DNA of 64,000 nucleotides from Salvelinus alpinus (GCF_045679555.1 NC_092087.1:80817585-80881584); one strand, 5' to 3'. Shown: positions 1-30,806, counted from the stretch's first letter. A program made the numbers and translations. The notes: a model not told the origin generated them from the sequence alone.

Positions 1-522
1 CATACTGCAAGAGTATAGCTCAACATCCTTTTATACTTTATGCAACCCTGTAGACCAGGGGTCTTCAATCTTCTTTTTGTCCAGGGACCCCCTCCCAGGT
101 AAACCGGCAACCCAGGGACCCCCATTATACGTTAGCAAAACGTGTGCTGTCTTGTCTTATCATTAGGGGAATGATAATGGCAAGAAGTACAACAAAAAAA
201 AGATTAATAGATTTGGTAGATAGTTTTTCATTATTTTGACTAAGAGCTGTTAAGCTGGTTAAACAAAGGTTAGTCATGTGTTGGCAAAAGTGAATGTCCA
301 AGTCAAGAAAGCTTAGCAGCAGCACTTGCTGCACTGGTAGCCTTTTCAAAAGCCTATGTCAGATACTCCAGTGAGTGTAATTAGCTCCAAGGAGTGTAAT
401 TCACTCAATATTAGAAGTTTACAAATAAAGTAGATATTCTCTTCTTTTCTACTGTAGACATGTAATTGAAAATGTGTTTATTATATTGTTGCTAGCTATC
501 GTCATAAAAATATCCTCGTCCC
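1..522. other. Probable gsg1l intron 1; contains a hAT-like repeat fragment
   Basis: No exon is seen. Bases about 48-125 (GGGGTCTTCAAT..., then repeated AGGGACCCC motifs) match a dispersed fish repeat as recalled. The remainder is A/T-rich unique-looking sequence. Confidence 0.4.
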
Positions 523-703
523 CAGGGGTGGATTGGCCATCTGGCATTTTTGCCAAATGCCAGATGGGCTGGTCCATTTTTTGCCTAGTGAGTTAAGTGG
601 GTCTGTCTAACTTTTTTTTTCTTTTCACAAAATAATGGGGGCCTGAAAATGGGCCGGTGTGTTAGAAATGCCAGGGCCAATTTCTGGTCCCAGTCTGCCC
701 CTG
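523..703. mobile_element. MITE with about 14-bp terminal inverted repeats (hAT-like)
   Basis: The left end CAGGGGTGGATTGG and the right end CCAGTCTGCCCCTG are imperfect inverted repeats (12 of 14). The inside holds the hairpin-like pair CATCTGGCATTTTTG / CAAATGCCAGATG. There is no coding capacity. An 8-bp target duplication is not convincing. Confidence 0.6.
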
Positions 704-1254
704 CTCTCCCTCAACAAGTAATCTTCCTGGTACGGGTGATGTACAGCTCTATAGCAGATGTGTTTACCTCCTAATGTATGCAGTGATCACTCACCTCTTT
801 CCGAAGCCGGAGCCAGATCGATAAAGCTCCTGCATTTCTCACCTGGAACGAATGGAGAAAATTGAGTTTCACATCAAGCTGTAATACCTTGCATGGGTTC
901 TTCAGGGTCACAATTCACTCAGAGTATCCTGTCTAGACGACTTGATTTTCGTAATTTGGAGAAGTTCAAAAGTTCAAGAAGAGAAGCATCGCGTGCTTGG
1001 CATAGAAAAAGGGAAAAGCCCATAAGTGAAATAAATCAAATAGAAGTAAAGTTCCCTGGATTCTAGCCACAAGTCATTCAGAGTATCTATTAGCCTTTTT
1101 GATAGTAACGTATAATCTATTTTAGGTGAGGTTCAACAGTTCAAGAAGAGACTGAGAGCTTGGCATACAATAGAGATTAAATAGCAGTTTAAAGGCACAC
1201 ACAAGTTATTCAGATTATTTAGTCTACTTGATTGTACCCACAGGACAAAAACTG
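704..1254. other. Intronic/intergenic sequence without recognised gene
   Basis: Two internally similar stretches (around 955-1010 and 1125-1165: GTTCAAnAGTTCAAGAAGAG..., AGAGCTTGGCATA) suggest an old local duplication. There is no conserved open frame. Confidence 0.4.
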
Positions 1255-1455
1255 GCTGAATCAACGTTGTTCCCACGTAATTTCAACAACAAAAAATCGG
1301 TGGAAAACTGATTGGATTTGCAGAAAGTTTGGAACGTTTAGCCTAAATCCATTGTCATGGTGAAATGTTTTGTTAATCTCACGGTGAATTCACAATAGTT
1401 GACAACTTAACCAAATGTCAATCAAAACTAGACTTTGAAATGACATCAGTGCCCT
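1255..1455. repeat. Dispersed salmonid repeat (TCAACGTTGTT... / ...AACTAGACTTTGAAATGAC)
   Basis: Characteristic blocks TCAACGTTGTTCCCACGT, GGAAAACTGATTGGATTTG and GTTGACAACTTAACCAAATG are recalled as recurring in salmonid genomes, often as tandem near-palindromes. This copy is diverged. The class is not assigned. Confidence 0.45.
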
Positions 1456-1679
1456 GTGGGCTGTTCAAAAGAAGAAATACCATTGTGTGCTTAGCATGAG
1501 CAAAGCCAAGAGCCAAAACTGACAATCAAGAGGTCAGAAACAAGCAAAAGATCATGAGGGAGTCACAATGACATTTACTCCTGAGGTGCTGACCTGTTGC
1601 ACCCTCTACAACCACCGTGATTATTATTATTTGACCATGCTGGTCATCTATGAACGTTTGAACATCTTGACCATGTTCT

Positions 1680-1902
1680 GTTATAATCTCCACCCGGCAC
1701 AGTCAGAAGAGGACTGGCCCCCCCAGAGCCTGGTTCCTCTCTAGGTTTCTTCCTAGGTTCCTGCCTTTCTAGGGAGTTTTTCCTAGCCACCGTGCTTCTA
1801 CACCTACATTGCATGCTGTTTGGGGTTTTAGGCTGGGTTTCTGTACAGCACTTTGAGACATCGGCTGATGTAAGAAGGGCTTTATAAATACATTTGAATG
1901 AT
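1680..1902 (+). repeat. Dispersed teleost repeat ending in ...ATAAATACATTTGA (non-LTR-type tail)
   Basis: It contains CTCTAGGTTTCTTCCTAGGT, GGGAGTTTTTCCTAGCCACC, CTGTACAGCACTTTGAGACA and GGGCTTTATAAATACATTTG, a set found in many fish genomes. The TTTGA-type 3' end resembles LINE-mobilised elements. The family name is not assigned. Confidence 0.55.
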
Positions 1903-2390
1903 TGCCTATCTAGTCTAATGCATCGGTAGAAGCTATTTTAGAGGACATGTGGGTGGTTAAAAGTTCAACCATTGTGTCCTTTGCATGAGAAAAGGCACAG
2001 CGTGGTCAAGTACAAGCAGCCAGAGTTCACAGAGGTCAATGACTTTACCATCCCCACAGAGCTTCCAGTTCAATCCTTCCCAAATGACATCCTTCTGCTA
2101 CTTCTTCTTCCTGGACATGACTGGGACCTTCAGGGATCCCATAAGACCTTATGTCACTTGATCAAGACTTGATAACATGATGCACTTTTTCCATCCACCC
2201 TTTCCTCCCTCCTTTCCTCCCCTCTTCCAGGCGTGATTTATTCTTTCCGTCCGCTGTCGATTGTGGTCACCCGCTGCGGCTGCTGGATTTGTCGTAAATC
2301 TAACGCTTAATCAGGTATCAGGAAGATGGTGACAGCTGTTTAGAGGAAAAACTCATCAAGGGCCGTTATGTAATCCTTATTAGTCAACTC

Positions 2391-3014
<624 letters not shown>

Positions 3015-5888
3015 AGTACCCTATAGACCTGTAAGAAGAGAGATGCTAGGGTAGATTACTAGTACCCTATAGACCTGTAAGAAGAGAGACGCTAGGGTAG
3101 ATTACTAGTACCCTATAGACCTGTAAGAAGAGAGACGCTAGGGTAGATTACTAGTACCCTATAGACCTGTAAGAAGAGAGATGCTAGGGTAGATTACTAG
3201 TACCCTATAGACCTGTAAGAAGAGAGACGCTAGGGTAGATTACTAGAACCCTATAGACCTGTAATAATAGAGACTGCTAGGGTAGATTACTAGTACCCTA
3301 TAGACCTGTAAGAAGAGAGATGCTAGGGTAGATTACTAGTACCCTATAGACCTGCAGGAAAAGAGACTGCTAGGGTAGAATACTAGTACCCTATAGACCT
3401 GTAAGAAGAGAGACTGCTAGGGTAGACTATTAGTACCCTATAGACCTGTAAGAATAGAGACTGCTAGGGTAGAATACTAGTACCCTATAGACCTGTAAGA
3501 AGAGAGACTGCTAGGGTAGATTACTAGTACCCAATAAACCTGCAGGAAGAGAGACTGCTAGGGTAGATTACTAGTACCCTATAGACCTGTAAGAAGAGAG
3601 ATGCTAGGGTAGATTACTAGTACCCTATAGACCTGTAAGAAGAGAGACTGCTAGGGTAGATTACTAGTACCCTATAGACCTGTAAGAAGAGAGACGCTAA
3701 GGTAGATTACTAGTACCCTATAGACCTGTAAGAAGAGAGACTGCTAGGGTAGATTACTAGTACCCTATAGACCTGCAGGAAGAGAGACGCTAGGGTAGAT
3801 TACTAGTACCCTATAGACCTGTAAGAAGAGAGACGCTAGGGTAGATTACTAGTACCCTATACACCTGCAGGAAGAGAGACGCTAGGGTAGATTACTAGTA
3901 CCCTATAGACCTGTAAGAAGAGAGACTGCTCGGGTAGATTACTAGTACCCTATAGACCTGTAAGAAGAGAGACTGCTCGGGTAGATTACTAGTACCCTAT
4001 AGACCTGTAAGAAGAGAGACGCTAGGGTAGATTACTAGTACCCTATAGACCTGTAAGAAGAGAGACTGCTCGGGTAGATTACTAGTACCCTATAGACCTG
4101 TAAGAAGAGAGACGCTAGGGTAGATTACTAGTACCCTATAGACCTGTAAGAAGAGAGACTGCTCGGGTAGATCACTAGTACCCTATAGACCTGTAAGAAG
4201 AGAGAAGCTAGGGTAGATTACTAGTACTCTATAGACCTGTAAGAAGAGAGACGCTAGGGTAGATTACTAGTACCCTATAGACCTATAAGAAGAGAGACTG
4301 CTAGGGTAGATTACTAGTACCCTATAGACCTGTAAGAAGAGAGACGCTAGGGTAGATTACTAGTATTTTATAGACCTGTAAAACGAGAGACGCTAGGGTA
4401 GATTACTAGTACCCTATAGACCTGTAAGAGAGACTGCTAGGGTAGATTACTAGTACCCTATAGACCTGTAAGAAGAGAGATGCTAGGGTAGATTACTAGT
4501 ACCCTATAGACCTGTAAGAAGAGAGAATGCTAGGGTAGATTACTAGTACCCTATAGACCTGTAAGAAGAGAGACGCTAGGGTAGATTACTAGTACCCTAT
4601 AGACCTGTAAGAAGAGAGACGCTAGGGTAGATTACTAGTACCCTATAGACCTGTAAGAAGAGAGACGCTAGGGTAGATTACTAGTACCCTATAGACCTGT
4701 AAGAAGAGAGACGCTAGGGTAGATTACTAGGACCCTATAGACCTGTAAGAAGAGAGACGCTAGGGTAGATTACTAGTACCCTATAGACCTGTAAGAAGAG
4801 AGACTGCTAGGGTAGATTACTAGTACCCTATAGACCTGTAAGAAGAGAGACGCTAGGGTAGATTACTAGTACCCTATAGACCTGTAAGAAGAGAGACTGC
4901 TAGGGTAGATTACTAGTACCCTATAGACCTGTAAGAAGAGAGACGCTAGGGTAGATTACTAGTACCCTATAGACCTGTAAGAAGAGAGACGCTAGGGTAG
5001 ATTACTAGTACCCTATAGACCTGTAAGAAGAGAGACTGCTAGGGTAGATTACTAGTACCCTATAGACCTGTAAGAAGAGAGACGCTAGGGTAGATTACTA
5101 GTACCCTATAGACCTGTAAGAAGAGAGACTGCTAGGGTAGATTACTAGTACCCTATAGACCTGTAAGAAGAGAGACGCTAGGGTAGATTACTAGTACCCT
5201 ATAGACCTGTAAGAAGAGAGACTGCTAGGGTAGATTACTAGTACCCTATAGACCTGTAAGAAGAGAGACGCTAGGGTAGATTACTAGTACCCTATAGACC
5301 TGTAAGAAGAGAGACGCTAGGGTAGATTACTAGTACCCTATAGACCTGTAAGAAGAGAGACTGCTAGGGTAGATTACTAGTACCCTATAGACCTGTAAGA
5401 AGAGAGACGCTAGGGTAGATTACTAGTACCCTATAGACCTGTAAGAAGAGAGACTGCTAGGGTAGATTACTAGTACCCTATAGACCTGTAAGAAGAGAGA
5501 CGCTAGGGTAGATTACTAGTACCCTATAGACCTGTAAGAAGAGAGACGCTAGGGTAGATTACTAGTACCCTATAGACCTGTAAGAAGAGAGACTGCTAGG
5601 GTAGATTACTAGTACCCTATAGACCTGTAAGAAGAGAGACGCTAGGGTAGATTACTAGTACCCTATAGACCTGTAAGAAGAGAGACTGCTAGGGTAGATT
5701 ACTAGTACCCTATAGACCTGTAAGAAGAGAGACGCTAGGGTAGATTACTAGTACCCTATAGACCTGTAAGAAGAGAGACTGCTAGGGTAGATTACTAGTA
5801 CCCTATAGACCTGTAAGAAGAGAGACGCTAGGGTAGATTACTAGTACCCTATAGACCTGTAAGAAGAGAGACGCTAGGGTAGATTACT
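3015..5888. repeat. 46/47-bp minisatellite, about 62 units, with a 12-unit higher-order repeat
   Basis: The unit begins AGTACCCTATAGACCTGTAA and ends GGGTAGATTACT. Two main length variants differ at one point: GAGACGCT (46 bp, type A) and GAGACTGCT (47 bp, type B). The left half contains point variants (ATGCT, GCAGGAA, TGCTCGGG, a truncated unit near 4420). The right part, 4775-5888, consists of two successive 557-bp blocks of 12 units each. Confidence 0.95.
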
Positions 5889-6446
<558 letters not shown>

Positions 6447-6673
6447 CAACAATCTAATCAAGGCTTTATAGACCCGTGTCTATTTCTGAATGTATAGGGT
6501 GTTCTTTTTGAATGGCAAGAATGCCTGCTTAGAAACCGGTATTGATTGAATAGTTTGAACACACACACACACACCTGCAAACCTCCTACCTGTAAATATC
6601 CATATAATTTTTGCCTTTACACTCCAGAGACCTCACTATAATTAATTGACAACAAGACGGGACAACGTCATTA

Positions 6674-8385
<1,712 letters not shown>

Positions 8386-8568
8386 GGTGGAGTACACATT
8401 AGGCTGCTGAGGGGAGGACAGCTCATAATGGCTGAAAGAGGAAATGGAATGGCATCAAACACCTGGAAACCATGTGTTTAATATATTTGATACTATTCCA
8501 CCTATTCCGCTGCAGCCTTTACCATAAGCCCGTCCTCCCCAATTAAGGTGCCACCAACATCCTGTGGT
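8386..8568 (+). mobile_element. MITE family A copy 1 (GAGGCTGCTGAGGGGAGGA...CCACCAACxTCCTGTG)
   Basis: It shares its ends and inside (AGGACAGCTCATAATGGCTG, CATCAAACACCTGGAAACCA, GGTGCCACCAAC) with copies at 18495-18661 and 30872-31034. It is about 170-180 bp and noncoding. Confidence 0.7.
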
Positions 8569-8976
8569 GGAGTAAATGTTCAGACAGTCAGTGACAGGTT
8601 TGTACATAGCCTATATTTAGGAGGTACTGTAGGTCCTACCTACGCCCACTGGTTCAAAGCGCTCGTCATTCTTTCCATACAGAACTGATTTGGTCAGTAT
8701 TCCATCCCATCAGTGACCCTACTCCCCTTGTATAGGAGGCAGCTGGACGCAACCAGGCCATTGTTGTATAACCCATGTTCCATACATTATGCTTACATAA
8801 CATGTCTAGGACATACGTTGAAATGGAACATGCATGGTCAATTGTATGTGTCAGATAGGACGGATTCATATTTCGATTGCGCTCACATATAATGCACATA
8901 TAATAAGACAAAAATGCTTTCTTACAGGTTTGACTCTAAGCTTTGACACACATTTTCAAGAAAGATAGAAATGGTC

Positions 8977-9095
<119 letters not shown>

Positions 9096-9505
9096 GACTG
9101 ATAAAACAGGAAATCAAAATGTCCTCGACACGCAAATATCAATCATCAACACATGCAAAGCTTAAATATACTGCAAAATTGATACATTGATGCAGGGAAG
9201 ATCGGGCAATGAAATATGATGATTCGGTTGAATAATGCTCAATCCATGTCAAAAGCTGTCAACCATGAGACCTCACGTTAAATACCCATGCAATTTATAG
9301 CCCAACAAATGGACACACACACACACATACAAAAGAGCTTAAATGGTTGCCGTTATGTTATGCAGGAGTGTCTATGACAAGCGGATTACTGCATAGAAAT
9401 CATGACATTGCATGACATTTTTTGATCCACCAGCCCTGCCTTTTTTTAAAAGCACATGTGCTTCCAAAGAGGTAAGAGCAGCAACATAGTAAGCATGGAC
9501 ATGAG

Positions 9506-9602
9506 ATGTATCCCAAATGGCACCCTATTCCCTACACAGCCCTATGGGTCCTGGTCAAAAGCAGTGCACGATATAGGGAATAGATTGCCCTTTGGTTCAC
9601 AG
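9506..9602. mobile_element. Palindromic MITE (…CCCAAATGGCACCCTATTCCC… fold-back), copy 1
   Basis: The left arm TCCCAAATGGCACCCTATTC is followed by CCCTATGGGTCCTGGTCAAA and the diverged right arm ATATAGGGAATAGATTGCCC. A second copy is split by the LINE at 35.98-40.17 kb. Confidence 0.65.
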
Positions 9603-9813
9603 CCATAGACATGGGGCTTCACTTGTGTTTGGATGCTGGTGACTTCCGTTTGAAGCTGATAGATGGAGGGGAATTAGTCTCTCAACAGATAGAGACTAAG
9701 GATTAGTATAATCTGCACTTTACAGACCCTGGAAATCATACTGTCTGACTGGGTGTGCAGGGCGCTTTAGAATCAGCGTCTAGAACAGTGTTTGTCACAG
9801 GCCGATTGTTGAG

Positions 9814-10772
9814 TTCAAATCAAATTGTATTTGTCACATGCGCCGAATACAACTGGTGTAGACCTTACAGTGAAATGCTTAGTTACAAGCCCCTAACCAA
9901 CAATGCTTTAAAATGTTAAGATTTAAAAAAATAAATGAAAGTAACAAATAATTAAACAGCAGCAGTAAAATAACAAGCAAGGCTATATACAGAGGGTACC
10001 GGTACAGAGTCAATGTGTGGAGGCACCGGTTAGTTGAGGTAATATGTACATGTAGATAGAGTTAACTATTGATAGATTATAAACAGAGAGTAGCAGCAGC
10101 GTAAAAGAGGGGTCTGGGTAGCCCTTCAGGAGTCTTATGGTTTGGGAGTAGAAGCTGTTTAAGAAGCCTCTTGGACCTCGACTTGGCGCTCCGGTACCGC
10201 TTGCTGTGTGGTAGCAGAGAGAACAGTCTATGACTAGGGTGGCTGGAGTCTTTGACAATTTTTAGGGCCTTCCTCTGACACCGCCTGATACAGAGGTCCT
10301 GGATGGCAGGAAGCTTGGCCCCAGTGATGTACTGGGCCGTACGCACTACCCTCTGTAGTGCCTTGCGGTCGGAGGCCGAGCAGTTGCCATACCAGGCAGT
10401 GATGCAACCAGTCAGGATGCTCTCGAAGGTGCAGCTGTAGAACCTTCTGAGGATCTGAGGACCCATGCCAAATCTTTTTAGTTTCCTGAGGGGGAATAGG
10501 CTTTGTCATGCCCTCTTCACGACTGTCTTAGTGTGTTTGGACCATGTTAGTTTGTTGGTGATGTGGACACCAAGGAACTTGAAGCTCTTAACCTGTTCCC
10601 CTACAGCCCCGTCGATGAGAATGGGGGCGTGCTCAGTTCTCCTTTTCCTTTAGTCCACAATCATCTCCTTTGTCTTGATCACATTGAGGGAGAGGTTGTT
10701 GTCCTGGCACCACACGACCAGGTCTCTGACCTCCTCCCTATAGGCTCTCATCGTTGTCGGTGATCAGTTGTG
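9814..10772 (-). mobile_element. 5'-truncated CR1/L2/Rex-type LINE copy (C-terminal RT region and 3' tail)
   Basis: The minus-strand frame 10077-10466 reads GPQILRRFYSCTFESILTGC... and DLCIRRCQRKALKIVKD, typical of the C-terminal part of the LINE reverse transcriptase. The 3' end lies at the low coordinate with a short (TTTGA)n-type tail and the CATTTCACTGTAAGGTC block. The reading frame is broken in several places. It is collinear with the longer copy at 35978-40168 up to about 10772, where it is truncated. Confidence 0.85.
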
Positions 10773-10957
10773 TTTTGATGTGATTGTGTATGGGTTTTTA
10801 ATGTGCTGTGGGACATTGGGTGTGAGAGTGGAAATTGCAATTGTTTTTGTTGGATGTTTTTGTGCTAGTTATTTTTCCAATCTGGAATGCGGATCCATAT
10901 TGCTCACTGCCCAGTGAAGCGACTGATTTGATCAAGTCCCTTTGAAGTAAATTACCA

Positions 10958-11165
10958 GGCTCCCGAGTGGCGCAGCGGTCTAAGGCACTGCATCTTAGTA
11001 CAGTCCCTGGTTCGAATCCAGGCTGTATCACATCTGGCCGTGATTGGGATTCCCATAGGGTGGCGCATAATGGGCCCAGCGTCATCCGGGTTTGGCAGGG
11101 GTAGGCTGTCGTTGTAAATAAGAATTTGTTCTTAACTTGCCTAGTTAAATAAAATGTTTTTTTTA
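10958..11165 (+). mobile_element. tRNA-derived SINE (tRNA-Leu-like head), copy 1
   Basis: The head CTCCCGAGTGGCGCAGCGGT is an RNA-pol-III A-box-type region, and GGTTCGAATCCAGGCTG is the B box. The body is ATGGGCCCAGCGTCATCCGG. The tail is AATAAGAATTTGTTCTTAAC, then TTGCCTAGTTAAATAAA. It resembles the salmonid SlmI-type family; the family name is from memory. Further copies are at 54262 and 63888. Confidence 0.85.
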
Positions 11166-12203
11166 TTTTTATTTAAATGAGACGAACTAGCCAGACCATT
11201 ACGACCGGATACCAGGAAACACAGTCGATACAGAAATCAGGGGTCAGCTACACTATGAACCAGACAGCTGCCCTTTGACCCCTAGCTTATCTGTGTGAAT
11301 GAGGATGTTCTCACCATAGAGATCCTATTAAATTACTAGAGGGGCCATGTCATAAATCCTCGAAGTTCCAGAACGCTAGTATTCTAATTCCATGGTTCAC
11401 ACTTCCACTAAAGGCATAGGCTCGCTTGCCAGGGACAAACATTTGAATATGGTGTCCGTCTACACAGACCAGAGAAATTGAAAAAGTAATGATTCTCGGC
11501 TATTGCTGATCTATTTGACACATTTCTATGACAGAAACCCATACAAAAACAATAATGAGGGAAACATAAAAAACATAGCTGGTGAATAAGGTTGTCTTGA
11601 CATACTTTATATGCATAGCATTAAGAAACAAATCAGTCAGACTAAATCAATCAATTACGTTCCCTTTTTTTACAGTAAGTACAAGTGTTAACATCAGGAA
11701 CAGACTAGAGTAGGCGAGTGAAAGAACAGTGATGATGGGTTTCGGGGTAAGTTGTACAAAATGCCAGAGGGTAAGAAAACAGATATGTGGAAAAAGTAGT
11801 CAGTGGACTAGACTATGTAAAAGATGTGTTAGAAAAAAAATAGGGGTTTTGTTTAATACAATAATAACATTTTTCATTGAACTTCCAGTCTCTCTGTATT
11901 CAAAAGGAAAACAGTAGCACTACAAGGAAAGATTGACAGTTTCATCAGAACATTATTTAAATTAATCATTATTTAGGGGAAATTTTATGGAAAAAATAAA
12001 CTATAGGACATTATCAAGAACATAAAAATATTTAAAGCGTCTCGAGCAGTAATCATTGACCAAACTACTACAGTAGCTACATGCCTTACCACAGACAGAC
12101 AAACAAGTAAACCAATTCTAATCATTAGCCAAATTATTATTATAAAAGGTGAGATGGAATGTAAGAACTGTGATTAATATCCCCAAAAGGCTCAACTGAG
12201 GAT
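11166..12203. other. A/T-rich region downstream of sec23b, possible 3' UTR and polyadenylation zone
   Basis: There are no AATAAA signals on the minus strand close to the sec23b stop. Candidates are ATTAAA (11852-11857, read as TTTAAT on plus) and the AATAAA-like tail of the SINE at about 11161-11171. Either would give a 3' UTR of about 0.75-1.45 kb. No other gene was seen. Confidence 0.35.
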
Positions 12204-12288
12204 GCCTGGTCCCAGATCTGTTTGTGCTTTATAAGCCAACTCCTACGGTCATTGTCAAGGCATGAAAGACTGATCTGGGACCAGGCTA
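12204..12288. mobile_element. Short fold-back MITE (GCCTGGTCCCAGATCTGTTT ... ), copy 1
   Basis: The left arm CCTGGTCCCAGATCTG pairs with the right arm ATCTGGGACCAGGCT. It lies 325 bp past the sec23b stop, so it is probably in the 3' UTR. The second copy is at 54611-54699. Confidence 0.7.
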
Positions 12289-12612
12289 CAACTGAGGTGC
12301 AGTAAGGCTTTTCCAGTATGGGGGAGAATGTCAATCACAATTGTAGGGAAGCAAAATTCCGGAAACTTAAAGCAGGAATCATAATAACTTAGAGGATTTG
12401 AAACCATCATAGGTCATACGTGGGGAAAGGAAAGGTTACTAGGTCCCTGTATTAATACAGGAATGTCTCTCTCTTTCCTTCTTATCCCGCTCTCCTTTCA
12501 CGTCCTTCACTTTGGTAGCCTCGTAAACCAGACGTATCGTGAAGTGAAATAGAACGGTGGGCATATCGGTCTGGTTACGAAGGCTATCATTTTATGTCCC
12601 GGGACTGGGAAT

Positions 12613-24574
<11,962 letters not shown>

Positions 24575-24720
24575 CTTTTATACAGATCCGGTTGGAAATC
24601 CAGACGAAGGTAAATAAATATTAGACTGTAATAAATCGGATCAGCATTTAGGTGATAAATACCGATGCGCAAACAGAATGAGAGAGCGAAGAATCTGTGG
24701 GGTCAACTCCCGGCCGGTAT
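24575..24720 (-). other. sec23b: Probable noncoding 5' UTR exon 1 of sec23b
   Basis: On the minus strand a consensus-like donor (TAAAAG|GTATGG, boundary at 24575/24574) lies 1.5 kb upstream of the coding start. The ATG-bearing exon has its own acceptor (CCATTGAAG|, boundary near 23054/23055) five bases before the ATG, so an upstream leader exon is needed. Only the donor is visible; the upper limit (transcription start) is a guess. SEC23B in mammals also has a noncoding first exon. Confidence 0.5.
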
Positions 24721-28319
<3,599 letters not shown>

Positions 28320-28397
28320 TAAGGCTAGTATAAGAATACAGGGGTTAATTGAGATTTCAAAGAAGTACTCATTCACATACAAACAGTATGCACGCAC

Positions 28398-28543
<146 letters not shown>

Positions 28544-28784
28544 TACAGTCCTCCCAACCACATATACCAGGGAAGTACTGTAATCTGAAATTCAGGAAGT
28601 AAACTGAAATTCCAAATAAATAATTGAATAAAGGGCATTTATTTTCAATGACTTTTCAATAAATGAAAAACTAGAAAGATATATATTTCAAAGGGTTTTA
28701 CATTTCTGAATGTTAGATTGAAATCACTTCCTGAATTGACTGGCTTCAATTTAAGTGGACCCCAACCCTGACACATACAGACCC

Positions 28785-29331
28785 TTATACATTGACTGTA
28801 CAAAACATTAAGAACACCTGCTCTTTCCATTACATGCCAGGTGAATCCAGTTGAATGCTGTGATCCCTTATTGATGTCACTTGTTAAATCCACTTCAATC
28901 AGTGTAGATGGAGAGGAGACAGGTTAAAGAAATATTTTTAAACCTTGAGACAATTGAGACATGGATTGTGTCCTGTATGTGTGCCATTCAGAGGATGAAT
29001 GGGAAACATCAAATATTTAAAGGAATTAAACAGGGTATGGTAATAGATGCCAGACACACCGGTTTGTGTCAAGAACTGCAACGCTGCTAGGTTTTTCACT
29101 CTCAACAGTTTCCCGTGTGTATCAAGAAGGGTCCACCACCCAAAGGACATCCAGCCAACTTGACACAACTGTGGGAAGCATTGGAGTCCACATGGGTCAA
29201 CATCCCTGAGGAACCCTTTCAATACCTTGTAGAGTCCATGGCCTGACAAATTGAGGCTGTTCTGATTGCAAAGGGGGGGATGCAACACAATATTAGGAAG
29301 GTGTTTCTAATGTTTATTATACTCAGTGTAC
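28785..29331. mobile_element. Non-autonomous DNA transposon, about 545 bp
   Basis: The left end ACTGTACAAAACATTAAGAA-CACCTGC and right end GAAGGTGTTTCTAATGTTT-ATTATACTCAGTGTA are imperfect terminal inverted repeats. The inside (GGTTTGTGTCAAGAACTGCA, CACCCAAAGGACATCCAGCC) recurs widely in salmonids as recalled. There is no transposase. Superfamily not assigned. Confidence 0.75.
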
Positions 29332-30035
29332 ATTTCACATTTCATCTACATTTTTCATTAGCTACGTGGTTTATAAAAGTCACACAAAAAAAAGTTTGCT
29401 CAGAGAAATAGAGACAGAGAACAAGAAAGAGATTGAGAGATGTAGTGAACTGATGTAATTAAATGAGAAAAACTGACAAGAACTCCCCGTTGCTGTGATT
29501 AGAATCCATTAGATGTGTATAACCATATCTCTGGAGGTATTGGATGGGAATTGAAGGGTGCTGGGAATAGAGGCTTGATATGAATGAGGTTGAATGAAGC
29601 TTGGATGTTTCTAGTGGAATCCAAGGCGGCTTCAAATCAACTGCACTTAAAGGCACACTGAGGTGTAGGCTATAGTGTAGTAAGACCTTCTCGTAATAAG
29701 TCATTCCCCTAACTTCCCCTCCCACCTCCTTTGCCGCCTCCACTTCAACTGTTTCACTAACATACTTCCTCGTTCTGCCAAATCTGCGGTGGTTTCCACC
29801 CATCTCATTGGGAGATCCGCAGGTCTTAGGGTGCCAGGGAGAGAATATCAAAGTACCCCCTTGGCTGGTGTTTAAATACCCCCCGGTGGCTGATGAGGAT
29901 TTCTCTAGCTGAGGTAAATGTGCTGAGTGGCTCTGCTTGGCAGAGAGAGGAAGGTAGGGATGAAGAGGACAGAGGGGTAGCGAGAGAGAGAGAGAAAGGG
30001 GAGAGAGAAGCCACAAGACATTTTCCGCAAGGTGT
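29332..30035. other. Intronic sequence without recognised feature
   Basis: GA-rich near 29400-29440 and 29980-30010. The open frames here are not conserved. Confidence 0.4.
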
Positions 30036-30390
30036 AATATTTGCCTTACTTTGCAATATAGAGCAAAACATATAGAACCGTAGCATACGTATTATCTACA
30101 TTTTAGTACAACTAACCACTGTCCCCAGAATAGGCTAATAGCTAGTAGTAGTTTCCTACAAATTTGATCTTACTTTGCAATATGGACCTAACCATATGAT
30201 AGATCCGTACAATCTAGATAAGAAGAACTAACTACTGCTCAAGAATACGCAGGACTGAAGTAGAAGTGCACATGTTTGACTAGTTTTGAACTTTCATTTG
30301 CCTTACTTTGCAAAATGGAGAAAAATGCATAGGCGTAGAACTATTTTATCTAGATTAGACCAACTAATGCCCAAATAAAGCCTAGACTAG
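30036..30390. repeat. Three diverged tandem copies of a ~125-bp unit (CTTACTTTGCAATATGG...)
   Basis: Copies start near 30041, 30168 and 30297 with TTGCCTTACTTTGCAATAT-like sequence, followed by TAGAACCGTA, TATCTA and GTACAACTAACxACTG. A fourth copy lies at 31066-31190, beyond the trinucleotide array and a MITE. Confidence 0.75.
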
Positions 30391-30760
30391 TAGTAATAGT
30401 AGTAGTAGCAGTAGTTGTAGTAGCAGCAGCAGCAGTAGTAGTACTAGTAGTAGTAATAGTAGCAGCAGTTATAGTACAAATAGTGATAGCAGTAGTAGCA
30501 GTAGTAGTAGCAGTAGTAGTAGTAATAGTTGTTGTAGTAGCAGCAGTAGTATTAGTAGTAGTAGCAGCAGTAGCAGTAGTAGTAGTAGCAGCAGCAGTAG
30601 TAGTAGTAGTAATAGTAGTAATAGTAGTAGTAGCAGTAGTAGTAGTAGTTGTTGTAGTAGCAGCAGTAGTATTAGTAGTAGTAGCAGTAGTAGTAGTAGC
30701 AGCAGTAGTAGTAGTAGCAGCAGTAGTATTAGTAGCAGCAGTAGCAGTAGTAGTAGTAGT

Positions 30761-30806
<46 letters not shown>

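Noticed and set aside
3015-5888. CRISPR-like array
   Set aside because: Units are contiguous 46/47-bp tandem repeats with no unique spacers and the genome is eukaryotic; it is a minisatellite.
10958-11040. tRNA-Leu-like gene
   Set aside because: A and B boxes are present, but the sequence continues into a SINE body and tail and recurs at 54262 and 63888; the cloverleaf acceptor stem is not complete.
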